From assembly GCA_019752925.1 (NCBI GenBank), contig JAIELP010000004.1, forward strand, positions 186,001-250,000: DNA of 64,000 bases. Reading direction: 5' to 3'. Position numbers and translations under genes: made by a program. The notes under the pieces are model-generated. The model saw only the letters and a list, made by a program, of their open reading frames with translations. It had not been told where the DNA came from and searched no databases. The stretch is from a bacterium. GTDB taxonomy: Bacteria > Bdellovibrionota > Bdellovibrionia > Bdellovibrionales > Bdellovibrionaceae. Within the stretch, counting starts at the first letter, position 1; every line of letters starts with the position of its first letter. Positions 52,621 to 60,006 of the stretch are shown in pieces.

Positions 52621-54351
52621 TCACTCGTAAATACCCTCAATGAGGTCAGCGTATTTGGCTTCTAAGTGTTTACGTTTAACCTTCAATGACTGGGTCAGGC
52701 TACCATTTTCAACGGTCCATGCATCATGGATAATTTCAAACTTTTTAATAGCCTCAAAGCTGGCTAATTTTGAATTGATAGTTTGAATGTGCCTTTGCAG
52801 GCGCACCTTTAAAACCGGGCTGTTGTAAATATCGGCCACAGATTCGTATTTGAGCTGTTGCTGATCGGCCCATTGTTTGATTTGAATTTCATCGAAGGTT
52901 AGTAGCGCGCAAATAAATTTTTTCTGGTCGCCGTGAATAAGCACTTGGGAAATTAACGGATCTTGTTTTAAAAGACCTTCTAATTTTTGCGGAGCCACAT
53001 ATTTTCCGCCGGCCGTTTTGATCAGATCTTTTTTACGATCGGTAATTTTTAAAAATCCCAGTTCATTGAATTGGCCGATATCGCCGGTTGCAAAATATCC
53101 GTCAATAATATTTTTTTCGGTTTCTTCCGGATTTTTATAATATTCTACTAAGCATTTTTTACTTTTAACTAAAATTTCACCGTCTGCACCAAATTTAATT
53201 TGTACTTCACCGATTGGCTTTCCCACTGTGCCAGCTTCATGTTGTGACAATGTGTTAACAGAAACGGCGGCGCAGGTTTCTGTTAAACCATAGCCTTCTA
53301 AAATAGGTAAGCCACAGCATGCAAAAAAATCTACAAGCTCGTAGCTGATTGGCGCACCTCCGCTAACAGCAAACTTTAAATTTCCACCGAAAGCATCTTG
53401 AATAGGGCCGAATGCAATTTTATTTAAGGCTTCGTATTTTGCTAGTAAAAGCCAGGGTACAGATTCGCGGGTTTTGCGGTATTTTCGCATTTGATGAGCA
53501 GCATCTAATGCCTGCGTAAAAATTTTCTGTTTATATTTTTGGGTTTCAACCTGGGCCATAATTCCCGAATATACTTTTTCAAAAATGCGTGGAACTGCAA
53601 TTAAAAAATCAGGTTTTACTTCTTTGAGATTTGATTTAATTCTCTCAATAGATTCTGCATAGGAAATGGCGTGGCCGTTCCAGCAGCTTCCCCAGTGCTC
53701 AATGCGTCCAAGTACGTGCGCAAAAGGTAAGAATGTCAGCGATTTATAAGTTGGCTTAACGCCGAATAATTCAAAACTTTCAGTTACTTCTGAAACAATA
53801 GCTTCGTGGAGTAAAACAGCGCCCTTTGGTTTCCCTGTGGTTCCGGAAGTGTAAACAATTGTGGCAATAGATTTTAAGTCGACCTTGCGACATAAATTAA
53901 AAAATTCTTCTCTAAGTTCATTGCTGATTTCACGGTTAAAGCTGATTTCTGCTAGAGAAATTACTTTTATATCACGCGTGAACTGAGATTTAATGCGTTC
54001 AATTTGTTTTGAATGCGTTTCATTTTCAATTATCAAAACCGTAATATCAGAATGATTAATAATATAAGCCAGATCGTCATCGCTTAAATTAGGGTACATA
54101 GGCACAACAACAGAGCCTGAGCCCAAAAGCGCTAAATCCAGCGCCGACCACTCCCAGCGAGTAGCCGACATGAGGCCCGCATGATTTTTAGGTTTTAATC
54201 CGAGTGTTTTTAAAAAGTCGTAAGCGGAAATAACTTTGTGTATGTACTCCTGCCAAGTGATTTTATGCCATGTACGTTTGTCTTTATATTCAACGGCCAA
54301 ACCTGTGCCGCGCGCTTCTGCTTTGATGATCCATTGGCCGATTGTGCTCAT
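52621..54351 (-). CDS. long-chain acyl-CoA synthetase (AMP-forming)
   Basis: A 576-residue adenylate-forming enzyme. The P-loop is YTSGTTGKPKG (about 167-177), with EGYGLTET, the hinge DRKKDLIKTAGGK and the C-terminal catalytic lysine region (QSLKVKRK). It activates fatty acids to acyl-CoA via acyl-AMP. It lies 1 nt after the kinase gene and so is probably co-transcribed with it. The symbol fadD is possible, but chain-length specificity cannot be told. Confidence 0.92.
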   Translation of the reverse strand: MSTIGQWIIKAEARGTGLAVEYKDKRTWHKITWQEYIHKVISAYDFLKTLGLKPKNHAGLMSATRWEWSALDLALLGSGSVVVPMYPNLSDDDLAYIINHSDITVLIIENETHSKQIERIKSQFTRDIKVISLAEISFNREISNELREEFFNLCRKVDLKSIATIVYTSGTTGKPKGAVLLHEAIVSEVTESFELFGVKPTYKSLTFLPFAHVLGRIEHWGSCWNGHAISYAESIERIKSNLKEVKPDFLIAVPRIFEKVYSGIMAQVETQKYKQKIFTQALDAAHQMRKYRKTRESVPWLLLAKYEALNKIAFGPIQDAFGGNLKFAVSGGAPISYELVDFFACCGLPILEGYGLTETCAAVSVNTLSQHEAGTVGKPIGEVQIKFGADGEILVKSKKCLVEYYKNPEETEKNIIDGYFATGDIGQFNELGFLKITDRKKDLIKTAGGKYVAPQKLEGLLKQDPLISQVLIHGDQKKFICALLTFDEIQIKQWADQQQLKYESVADIYNSPVLKVRLQRHIQTINSKLASFEAIKKFEIIHDAWTVENGSLTQSLKVKRKHLEAKYADLIEGIYE

Positions 54352-54352
54352 T

Positions 54353-56260
54353 TTATTTTTTTTGTGGTTTGCCTAATACTAAATTTACATCCATAGACTC
54401 TCCGGGCTTGGCTGTAACTTTAACTTCGGCGGTTGCTTTGGTAATAGGGTTGTAGGCCGAGATCACGGTTTCTTTTGAAGCTATAACCGGATATTTCACC
54501 ACCGGTGGTTTTTCCAGAAGTTCTTTTCCGTTAATTGAAATTTTGGTAAATGCATTTTCATCAGATACTTTAATATTGATATAAGCCGTTGCTACAGAAC
54601 CTTGCAGGGTCGCAAGTACTTGAGAAGTTTCTGCGAAAGCACGGTTGATTTTATATTCAAGATATCCATCTTTTTTAATGACGATTTCAGCCTCTTTATT
54701 TGCATCTAAAGTAATAACAGCTGGGGTTTTGTTTCCAGTTGCTACACCATTTACGTAAATTTCTGCATTATCCGGGTTACTGTTAACTGAAACTTTAACC
54801 GGCGCGGTTGACGATTGATCAATTTGTTCTGTCTGCTGAGGCTGATTAGGTTTGGGAGAAGGCTTTGGTTTATTAACTGCTACAGGTTGATTTTTAGCTG
54901 GAGCATTAAAATAATTCTTATATCCCCACCAACCACCAAACGAAAGAGCGGCTACGACTAATCCTTTAAATAAAATATCAGTAAAGTCGCCTGACTTTTG
55001 AGTATGTGGCTTACTGTAAGATACCTGTGAAATCTGCGTTACTTTGGTCTGTCCATAACTATTGTTCGTTATCGGTTTATTAAACCCAGTACTCGGAATC
55101 GATTTTGGTGCTGCAGTGCTTGCTGAGCGCAAACCTTCCAGATTAATTTTAACTTTGGGTTCTGCTGCAAAACCATTTGGAACTTCCGGTAATTCGTCGA
55201 CACGATTATCGACTTTATCAGGAGTTGCAGGCATATCACCTACTTTTGGTGTAGGTGGAGCTTTTAAAAGTGGAGCTTCTTCTACTACAATTTTAGAGTA
55301 AGCCACTAGTTTATCTTTACCTTCTTGATATGCAGTTTTAAAGCTTTCTTTAACAAACTGACTGAAATCCTGTGGAGAAAAATCAGGATATTGAGTATTT
55401 AAAAAACGATTTAAGTCACGGTGAAAGTTAGCAGCTGTTTGGTAACGCACGTTACGGTCTTTAGCTAAAGATTTCATGACAATGCGCTCAAGTCCCTGGG
55501 GAACTGTCGGATTAATTTTGCGAATAGGAGGAATTTGGCAGTCGCGGACTTTACGTAAAATAGCGGCTTCATTGCTACCTGTAAATAATCTGTCGTTAGC
55601 TAATAACTCCCAAAGTACAATACCTAATGCAAACACGTCAGTGCGTGGATCGATGGGTTGGCCCTCAGCCTGTTCCGGGCTCATGTAACTGAATTTACCT
55701 TTTAATGTACCGGCTTTTGTTCCTTCAGCTTCAGTTTCAGCTTTGGCGATACCGAAGTCGATAACTTTAACTTCGCCTTCAAACGAAACCATAATGTTCT
55801 GCGGACTCATATCACGATGAGTAATATTAAGCGGGCGACCATTAGTAGAATCTGTACATCTGTGGGCGTGGTCTAATCCGGCAGCAGTTTCTTTAATTAA
55901 GTAAAGTGCCTGATCGATTGAGAAACTTTTGTTAGTCTTTTTTAATTCGTTGATGATTTGACGTAAATTACGTCCTTCAACATAGTCCATCACGAGATAA
56001 AACTGTGATTGTTCTATACCGAAGTCAAAAATTGAAACCACGTTACTGTGATTTAAATTAATCGCCACTTTGGCTTCTTCTTTAAACATCGCAACGAAGT
56101 CTTCGTTTGTAGAGAATTGTGGTAAGATACGTTTAATCGCAAAGAACTTATTAAGTCCATTGGCAGCACCGGATCTTGCAAGGTAAATTTCGGCCATACC
56201 ACCGGCGGCAACCTTCTCAATTAATAGATATTTTCCGAACTGTTCGTAGCTTTGTGACAT
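54353..56260 (-). CDS. Hanks-type Ser/Thr kinase with transmembrane helix and PEGA domain
   Basis: A 635-residue protein. Kinase domain about 8-290: glycine loop AAGGMAEIY, K43, E62, HRD 148-150 with N155, DFG 168-170 and MSPEQAEG. A proline-rich linker follows, then a transmembrane helix (about 430-447) and a PEGA-like domain (SNPDNAEIYVNG, about 480-545) outside the membrane. The catalytic residues are complete, so it should be active. It probably senses an envelope signal. A FliA-type promoter motif precedes it, and the acyl-CoA synthetase gene follows 1 nt downstream. Confidence 0.95.
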   Translation of the reverse strand: MSQSYEQFGKYLLIEKVAAGGMAEIYLARSGAANGLNKFFAIKRILPQFSTNEDFVAMFKEEAKVAINLNHSNVVSIFDFGIEQSQFYLVMDYVEGRNLRQIINELKKTNKSFSIDQALYLIKETAAGLDHAHRCTDSTNGRPLNITHRDMSPQNIMVSFEGEVKVIDFGIAKAETEAEGTKAGTLKGKFSYMSPEQAEGQPIDPRTDVFALGIVLWELLANDRLFTGSNEAAILRKVRDCQIPPIRKINPTVPQGLERIVMKSLAKDRNVRYQTAANFHRDLNRFLNTQYPDFSPQDFSQFVKESFKTAYQEGKDKLVAYSKIVVEEAPLLKAPPTPKVGDMPATPDKVDNRVDELPEVPNGFAAEPKVKINLEGLRSASTAAPKSIPSTGFNKPITNNSYGQTKVTQISQVSYSKPHTQKSGDFTDILFKGLVVAALSFGGWWGYKNYFNAPAKNQPVAVNKPKPSPKPNQPQQTEQIDQSSTAPVKVSVNSNPDNAEIYVNGVATGNKTPAVITLDANKEAEIVIKKDGYLEYKINRAFAETSQVLATLQGSVATAYINIKVSDENAFTKISINGKELLEKPPVVKYPVIASKETVISAYNPITKATAEVKVTAKPGESMDVNLVLGKPQKK

Positions 56261-56285
56261 CTAAATAAGACTCCCTACTTGCAAA

Positions 56286-56313
56286 TTATCGGCTTTTCCT
56301 TGAATATTCTTGA
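56286..56313 (-). promoter_or_regulatory. candidate sigma-28 (FliA) promoter for the kinase gene
   Basis: On the minus strand TCAAGAAT, 12 bases, then GCCGATAA. The -10 is a perfect FliA match; the -35 matches 5 of 8 and the spacer is one base long. The leader to the kinase ATG would be about 20 bases and includes GGGAG. Confidence 0.55.
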
Positions 56314-56324
56314 AGGAGATTTAC

Positions 56325-56921
56325 ATGAAATGGACTGGACTAACCGGAGGTATAGCTACAGGGAAGTCGGCAGCTAAAAAGCTGATCGAAAGTCTAGGTA
56401 TTCCGGTTATCGATGCAGACCAGATCTCTCATAAGCTATCTGAGCCGGGTCAGGAAACCTACTCTAAAATTGTGTCTCATTTCGGTAATTCCATATTGAA
56501 TCCGGATTTGTCTATCGACCGAAAAAAACTAGGCCAGATTATTTTCAGTAATGAGCAATCTAAGTTGCAACTTGAAGCTATTTTGCATCCACCGATTCAA
56601 GCCGAAGTGCGACGTCAGCGCGAAATACATAAGCAAGCTGGCGCAAAAATTTGTTTTTACGATGTGCCTTTGTTATTTGAAAAAAACCTGTGGAGAGATT
56701 TCGACGCTACAGTTTTAATTTGGTGTAGTCCTTCGATTCAGTTGGATCGTTTAATGAAGCGCAATAACTTAACTTTAGAAGAAGCCGTTTTGCGTATTGG
56801 AAATCAGATACCCTTAATAGATAAAGTTAAAATGGCTAATTACTGTATAGATAACTCAGGTGATTTGTCAGATTTGGAAAAACAGCTGCAGAAGCTAGTA
56901 GAAAAGCTGGCTAGTACTTAG
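56325..56921 (+). CDS. coaE: dephospho-CoA kinase
   Basis: A 198-residue P-loop kinase, last step of CoA synthesis. The start at ATG 56325 (MKWTGLTGGIATGKS) is fixed by AAGGAG seven bases upstream; a TTG 15 nt earlier is inside the ribosome site. The P-loop lysine is K14. VIDADQIS, DVPLLFE and RIGNQIPLIDKVKMANYCIDN are family marks. It is divergent from the kinase gene. Confidence 0.96.
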   Translation: MKWTGLTGGIATGKSAAKKLIESLGIPVIDADQISHKLSEPGQETYSKIVSHFGNSILNPDLSIDRKKLGQIIFSNEQSKLQLEAILHPPIQAEVRRQREIHKQAGAKICFYDVPLLFEKNLWRDFDATVLIWCSPSIQLDRLMKRNNLTLEEAVLRIGNQIPLIDKVKMANYCIDNSGDLSDLEKQLQKLVEKLAST

Positions 56922-56935
56922 CTAGACCTAGCTAA
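56918..56935. repeat. perfect palindrome at the coaE stop
   Basis: TTAGCTAG-AC-CTAGCTAA: perfect 8-bp arms, overlapping the coaE TAG stop. No T-run follows. It lies before the outer-membrane protein operon and may be an operator or a transcript-end hairpin. Confidence 0.6.
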
Positions 56936-56956
56936 AGTCCAGTGTCTCAACTTGAC

Positions 56957-56984
56957 TCAAGTACCTCTCAAAAAATACCGATAA
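56957..56984 (+). promoter_or_regulatory. candidate sigma-28-like promoter before an outer-membrane protein gene
   Basis: TCAAGTAC, 12 bases, then ACCGATAA (7 of 8 to the FliA -10). The ATG follows 7 bases after the box. No Shine-Dalgarno sequence is present, so a transcript from it would be leaderless. It is the weakest of the FliA-like motifs in the window because of its -35. Confidence 0.35.
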
Positions 56985-56991
56985 GTTATGT

Positions 56992-58062
56992 ATGAAACGG
57001 ATTTTCATAAGCACAAGAAGTGCACTATTAATAATGTTAAGCTTGCTGTCTTTAAAGGCTGTGGCTAATAACGAGTGGTTTGAGTTTTATAATAATACCA
57101 GATCGCTTGGTATGGGCGGGGCATCGGTTGCGGTGACCAGTGATGATACTTCGTTGTATAGAAATCCGGCCAACTTAGGAAGCATCCGTGACATTTACGG
57201 AACTGCGCTCGATCCTGAAATTGAAGGAACATCAAATTTAACAGCTGCGCAGATTGATATTAAATCTGTGATGGAAACTCTCAGTACCAAGCCTGATACA
57301 TATTATAGATCTAAACAGCAAATTTCACCGGTTCTGGTGCGACGTAATGTGGGTTTTGGGTTTATTTATAAAAATGAAATCAGTGCAGAGATATCATCTG
57401 CGGATTTGACGGTTATGGATACAAAATACATTAATGATGCCGGTGCAGTATTCGGAGCCAATTTAAGATTATTTGATGGTCGTATTAAAATTGGTGCTGC
57501 AGCCAAATTTATTAATCGTATTGAAGTGCAAAACTCTGCATTATCGACCTCTGGCCCAACAGACTTGCAAACAATTGGTTCGGAAGGATCAGCAGTTGCA
57601 TTTGATGGTGGTCTTTTGATTCAAGCTCCATGGACCTACATTCCAACTCTTGGTGTGGTTGTGCGAGATATAGGTGATACAGCCTTTGATAAAAAAGACG
57701 GCTTCAGAATGCGTACAACTACGCGTCCGGCTACAGTTAAGCAAAGTGTAGATGCAGCAATAGCTCTTTTTCCAATTCACTCAAATCAGTTCAGAAGTGT
57801 GTGGACAATAGAATACAGTGATATTACCAACTCCCGAAATGATACTGACAGCGCTAAAAGAGCGCACCTAGGAATTGAATTCAATACGCGAGACATATTT
57901 TTTGTAAGATTGGGATATAATCAAAGGTATGCAACCGCAGGTCTTGAGATAGCTTCCGAGAATATTGTATGGCAGCTTGCGACTTACGGTGAAGAAATCG
58001 GTACACAGGCGGCTCCTAGAGAAGACAGGCGCATAAGTACCAAACTGGCGATTAGGTTTTAA
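56992..58062 (+). CDS. outer-membrane barrel protein, PorV/FadL-like
   Basis: A 356-residue protein with a signal peptide (cleavage near AVAN at 24-25). The N-terminal pattern SLGMGGASVAVTSDDTSLYRNPANLG is typical of the PorV/UPF0164/FadL-like barrel group. The sequence then alternates strands and ends RISTKLAIRF with terminal phenylalanine. It is the first gene of a three-gene set with a lipoprotein and a second related barrel. Confidence 0.82.
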   Translation: MKRIFISTRSALLIMLSLLSLKAVANNEWFEFYNNTRSLGMGGASVAVTSDDTSLYRNPANLGSIRDIYGTALDPEIEGTSNLTAAQIDIKSVMETLSTKPDTYYRSKQQISPVLVRRNVGFGFIYKNEISAEISSADLTVMDTKYINDAGAVFGANLRLFDGRIKIGAAAKFINRIEVQNSALSTSGPTDLQTIGSEGSAVAFDGGLLIQAPWTYIPTLGVVVRDIGDTAFDKKDGFRMRTTTRPATVKQSVDAAIALFPIHSNQFRSVWTIEYSDITNSRNDTDSAKRAHLGIEFNTRDIFFVRLGYNQRYATAGLEIASENIVWQLATYGEEIGTQAAPREDRRISTKLAIRF

Positions 58063-58076
58063 AGAGGTTTATTTAA

Positions 58077-58892
58077 GTGAAACTAAAAACACTCGTATTT
58101 TGCATTTTATTTTTTATGATGAGCTGTGCTCAGAATAATCTATTCAGTGAGCTGGCTGCAAAAAATTCAGATGAGGCTTTATTATTTGATGCAAAAGTGT
58201 TCATCAATCAACAGCGCTACAACGAAGCCATTGATGTTGTTCTCAATAAAATGAGTGCCAGTGGTCAGCAAAAAACCGAAGCTCGTGAGGTATTAGCTAG
58301 CGGCTATGCCGGAAAATGCGGATTAAATTTTTTAGATTACACAAGTCGTTTGGCTTCGGCTAGTTCGGGAAGCGCATTTGTCTTGATGTCGAATCCCTTT
58401 ATAGGCGTTACAGTCAGTCCGGCAGATTGTTTAACTTCGCTTCAGACTTTAGATTTGATCGGCACTAAGGCGCAGCGTACTGCAAGTCAAAATGCTTTTG
58501 CTGCAGTAGTTGGAATGGTTTTGCTTGGTTCAGCAACACGATCTTATACGGACAACAACCCAGCGGGTGGCGATGGAGTACAGGACGTTGTAGGTATTTC
58601 ATGTACTTTAACTAATGCGCAAATTGATAATGTTATTTTAGGTTATGCTTATATGGCCCTTAATTTTGATGCGCTTTCGTCTTCACAAATAGGTTCATCG
58701 TCTTCGACTACTATTTCAGCTTCAGTAACTATCTGCAATACTGTGGCGGGTAGCTCTTGTACAAACACTAATCCTGCGCTGATCACAACTCAAATGCGCG
58801 ATACAATGAAAGATTTGCTCAATACTAGTACCTATGGTGTAGGTTTGGCGGATGGTTCTAGTGCAGTACTCATACCGGCGAGTTGTCCATGA
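58077..58892 (+). CDS. lipoprotein with TPR-like helices
   Basis: A 271-residue protein starting at GTG 58077. The lipobox is MMSC (cysteine about residue 17). After it comes a TPR-like helix pair (LLFDAKVFINQQRYNEAIDVVL) and a serine-rich C-terminal half with several cysteines (ICNTVAGSSCTN, PASC). Its TGA overlaps the next ATG (ATGA). It may help assemble or partner the two flanking barrels, which is inference from position. Confidence 0.75.
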   Translation: MKLKTLVFCILFFMMSCAQNNLFSELAAKNSDEALLFDAKVFINQQRYNEAIDVVLNKMSASGQQKTEAREVLASGYAGKCGLNFLDYTSRLASASSGSAFVLMSNPFIGVTVSPADCLTSLQTLDLIGTKAQRTASQNAFAAVVGMVLLGSATRSYTDNNPAGGDGVQDVVGISCTLTNAQIDNVILGYAYMALNFDALSSSQIGSSSSTTISASVTICNTVAGSSCTNTNPALITTQMRDTMKDLLNTSTYGVGLADGSSAVLIPASCP

Positions 58893-59992
58893 TGAAATTT
58901 ATTTTTACTTTTTTATTTGCGGTTAATGTATGGGCAGGTGATTTACATGTTCCGGGCTTGCCTACGCGCTGTTATGCAATGGGTGGAACCTGTATTTCAC
59001 TTGTTAGAGGTACAAACGCTTTGTTTTTTAATCCCGCAGCTTTGGCACGCGTAGAAGGTTTTGATTTAATTCTTGCGCAGGCTGAGGTTGGCGTTTCGAA
59101 AGATGCAAAAGAGTTTGGATCGCAATTTCAGGGAAGTTCATTTTCTGCATCTGACATTAATACTTTATACGGAAAATATTTGGCGGCAGATGTATCTGCT
59201 CGCGGTGGTTTTGTAATACCAAATTTTGGTTTCGGTGTTTACAGCAACAACTACACAGCTATGAAGTTTAATGATCCGACTTATCCTACTTTTAATATGA
59301 ATTTTATCAGCGATTATGGCTATGCAATCGGTGGTGCAATACCTTTTGATGCCAATACATCTTTTGGAGTTACTTTACGTCATGTGAAGCGTTGGGGTGG
59401 TCAAAAAGATATCGATGTTTCAGCCATAATTGGTTCTAGTAGTAGCAGTGTAGCCAGCAGTAACTTTGAGGATCACGGAACGGGTCATGGGGTTGATTTA
59501 GCATTGATACATACAATAACAAATAGTCCATTGAAGCCTACATTTTCATTGGTGTGGAACGATGTAGGGGTAACCACATTCAATATGACTTCTGGAACAC
59601 AGGCTCCGCCTCCTCAAAAAGATAATTTAATTTTCGGTACGTCTATTCAGCAAGATTTAGGAATAATGGGGCTCACGCATGCGCTTGAGTACAAATTTAT
59701 TGGCACTGGCGAAAGTATTACTAAAAAAATACATTTAGGAACTGAAGCTTCGCTGGGGTTGCTGGATTTACGAGCCGGTCTTAATCAAGGTTATCTGACA
59801 TATGGTGTTGGGCTTGATTTATGGTTCTTCCAAGTCGACGCATCTATTTATTCCACAGAGCTGGGAACCTACTCAGGGCAAGCCCGCAATGACAATTACA
59901 ATGTCAGCTTAACTTTTGAACTGGATTTTGACCAAAGCTTTAAATTAAAAGATTCGCAGGGTAAAAAAAGAAGACTTAACCAGAGAAGATAA
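58889..59992 (+). CDS. outer-membrane barrel protein, PorV/FadL-like (second copy)
   Basis: A 367-residue protein. ATG 58889 overlaps the previous stop by 4 nt; a second ATG at 58892 is equally possible. The signal peptide ends near VWAG. The N-terminal AMGGTCISLVRGTNALFFNPAALA repeats the pattern of the first barrel, followed by many amphipathic strands to a basic tail (KKRRLNQRR). A tail after the last strand is unusual for barrels and could stay in the periplasm. Confidence 0.8.
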   Translation: MMKFIFTFLFAVNVWAGDLHVPGLPTRCYAMGGTCISLVRGTNALFFNPAALARVEGFDLILAQAEVGVSKDAKEFGSQFQGSSFSASDINTLYGKYLAADVSARGGFVIPNFGFGVYSNNYTAMKFNDPTYPTFNMNFISDYGYAIGGAIPFDANTSFGVTLRHVKRWGGQKDIDVSAIIGSSSSSVASSNFEDHGTGHGVDLALIHTITNSPLKPTFSLVWNDVGVTTFNMTSGTQAPPPQKDNLIFGTSIQQDLGIMGLTHALEYKFIGTGESITKKIHLGTEASLGLLDLRAGLNQGYLTYGVGLDLWFFQVDASIYSTELGTYSGQARNDNYNVSLTFELDFDQSFKLKDSQGKKRRLNQRR

Positions 59993-59994
59993 GC

Positions 59995-60000
59995 TATAGT
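59995..60000 (+). promoter_or_regulatory. -10 element directly before addB
   Basis: TATAGT (5 of 6) is followed by exactly six bases (CTTTTC) and the addB ATG at 60007. There is no Shine-Dalgarno sequence and no good -35. Same geometry as at 15158 and 34741. Confidence 0.35.
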
Positions 60001-60006
60001 CTTTTC

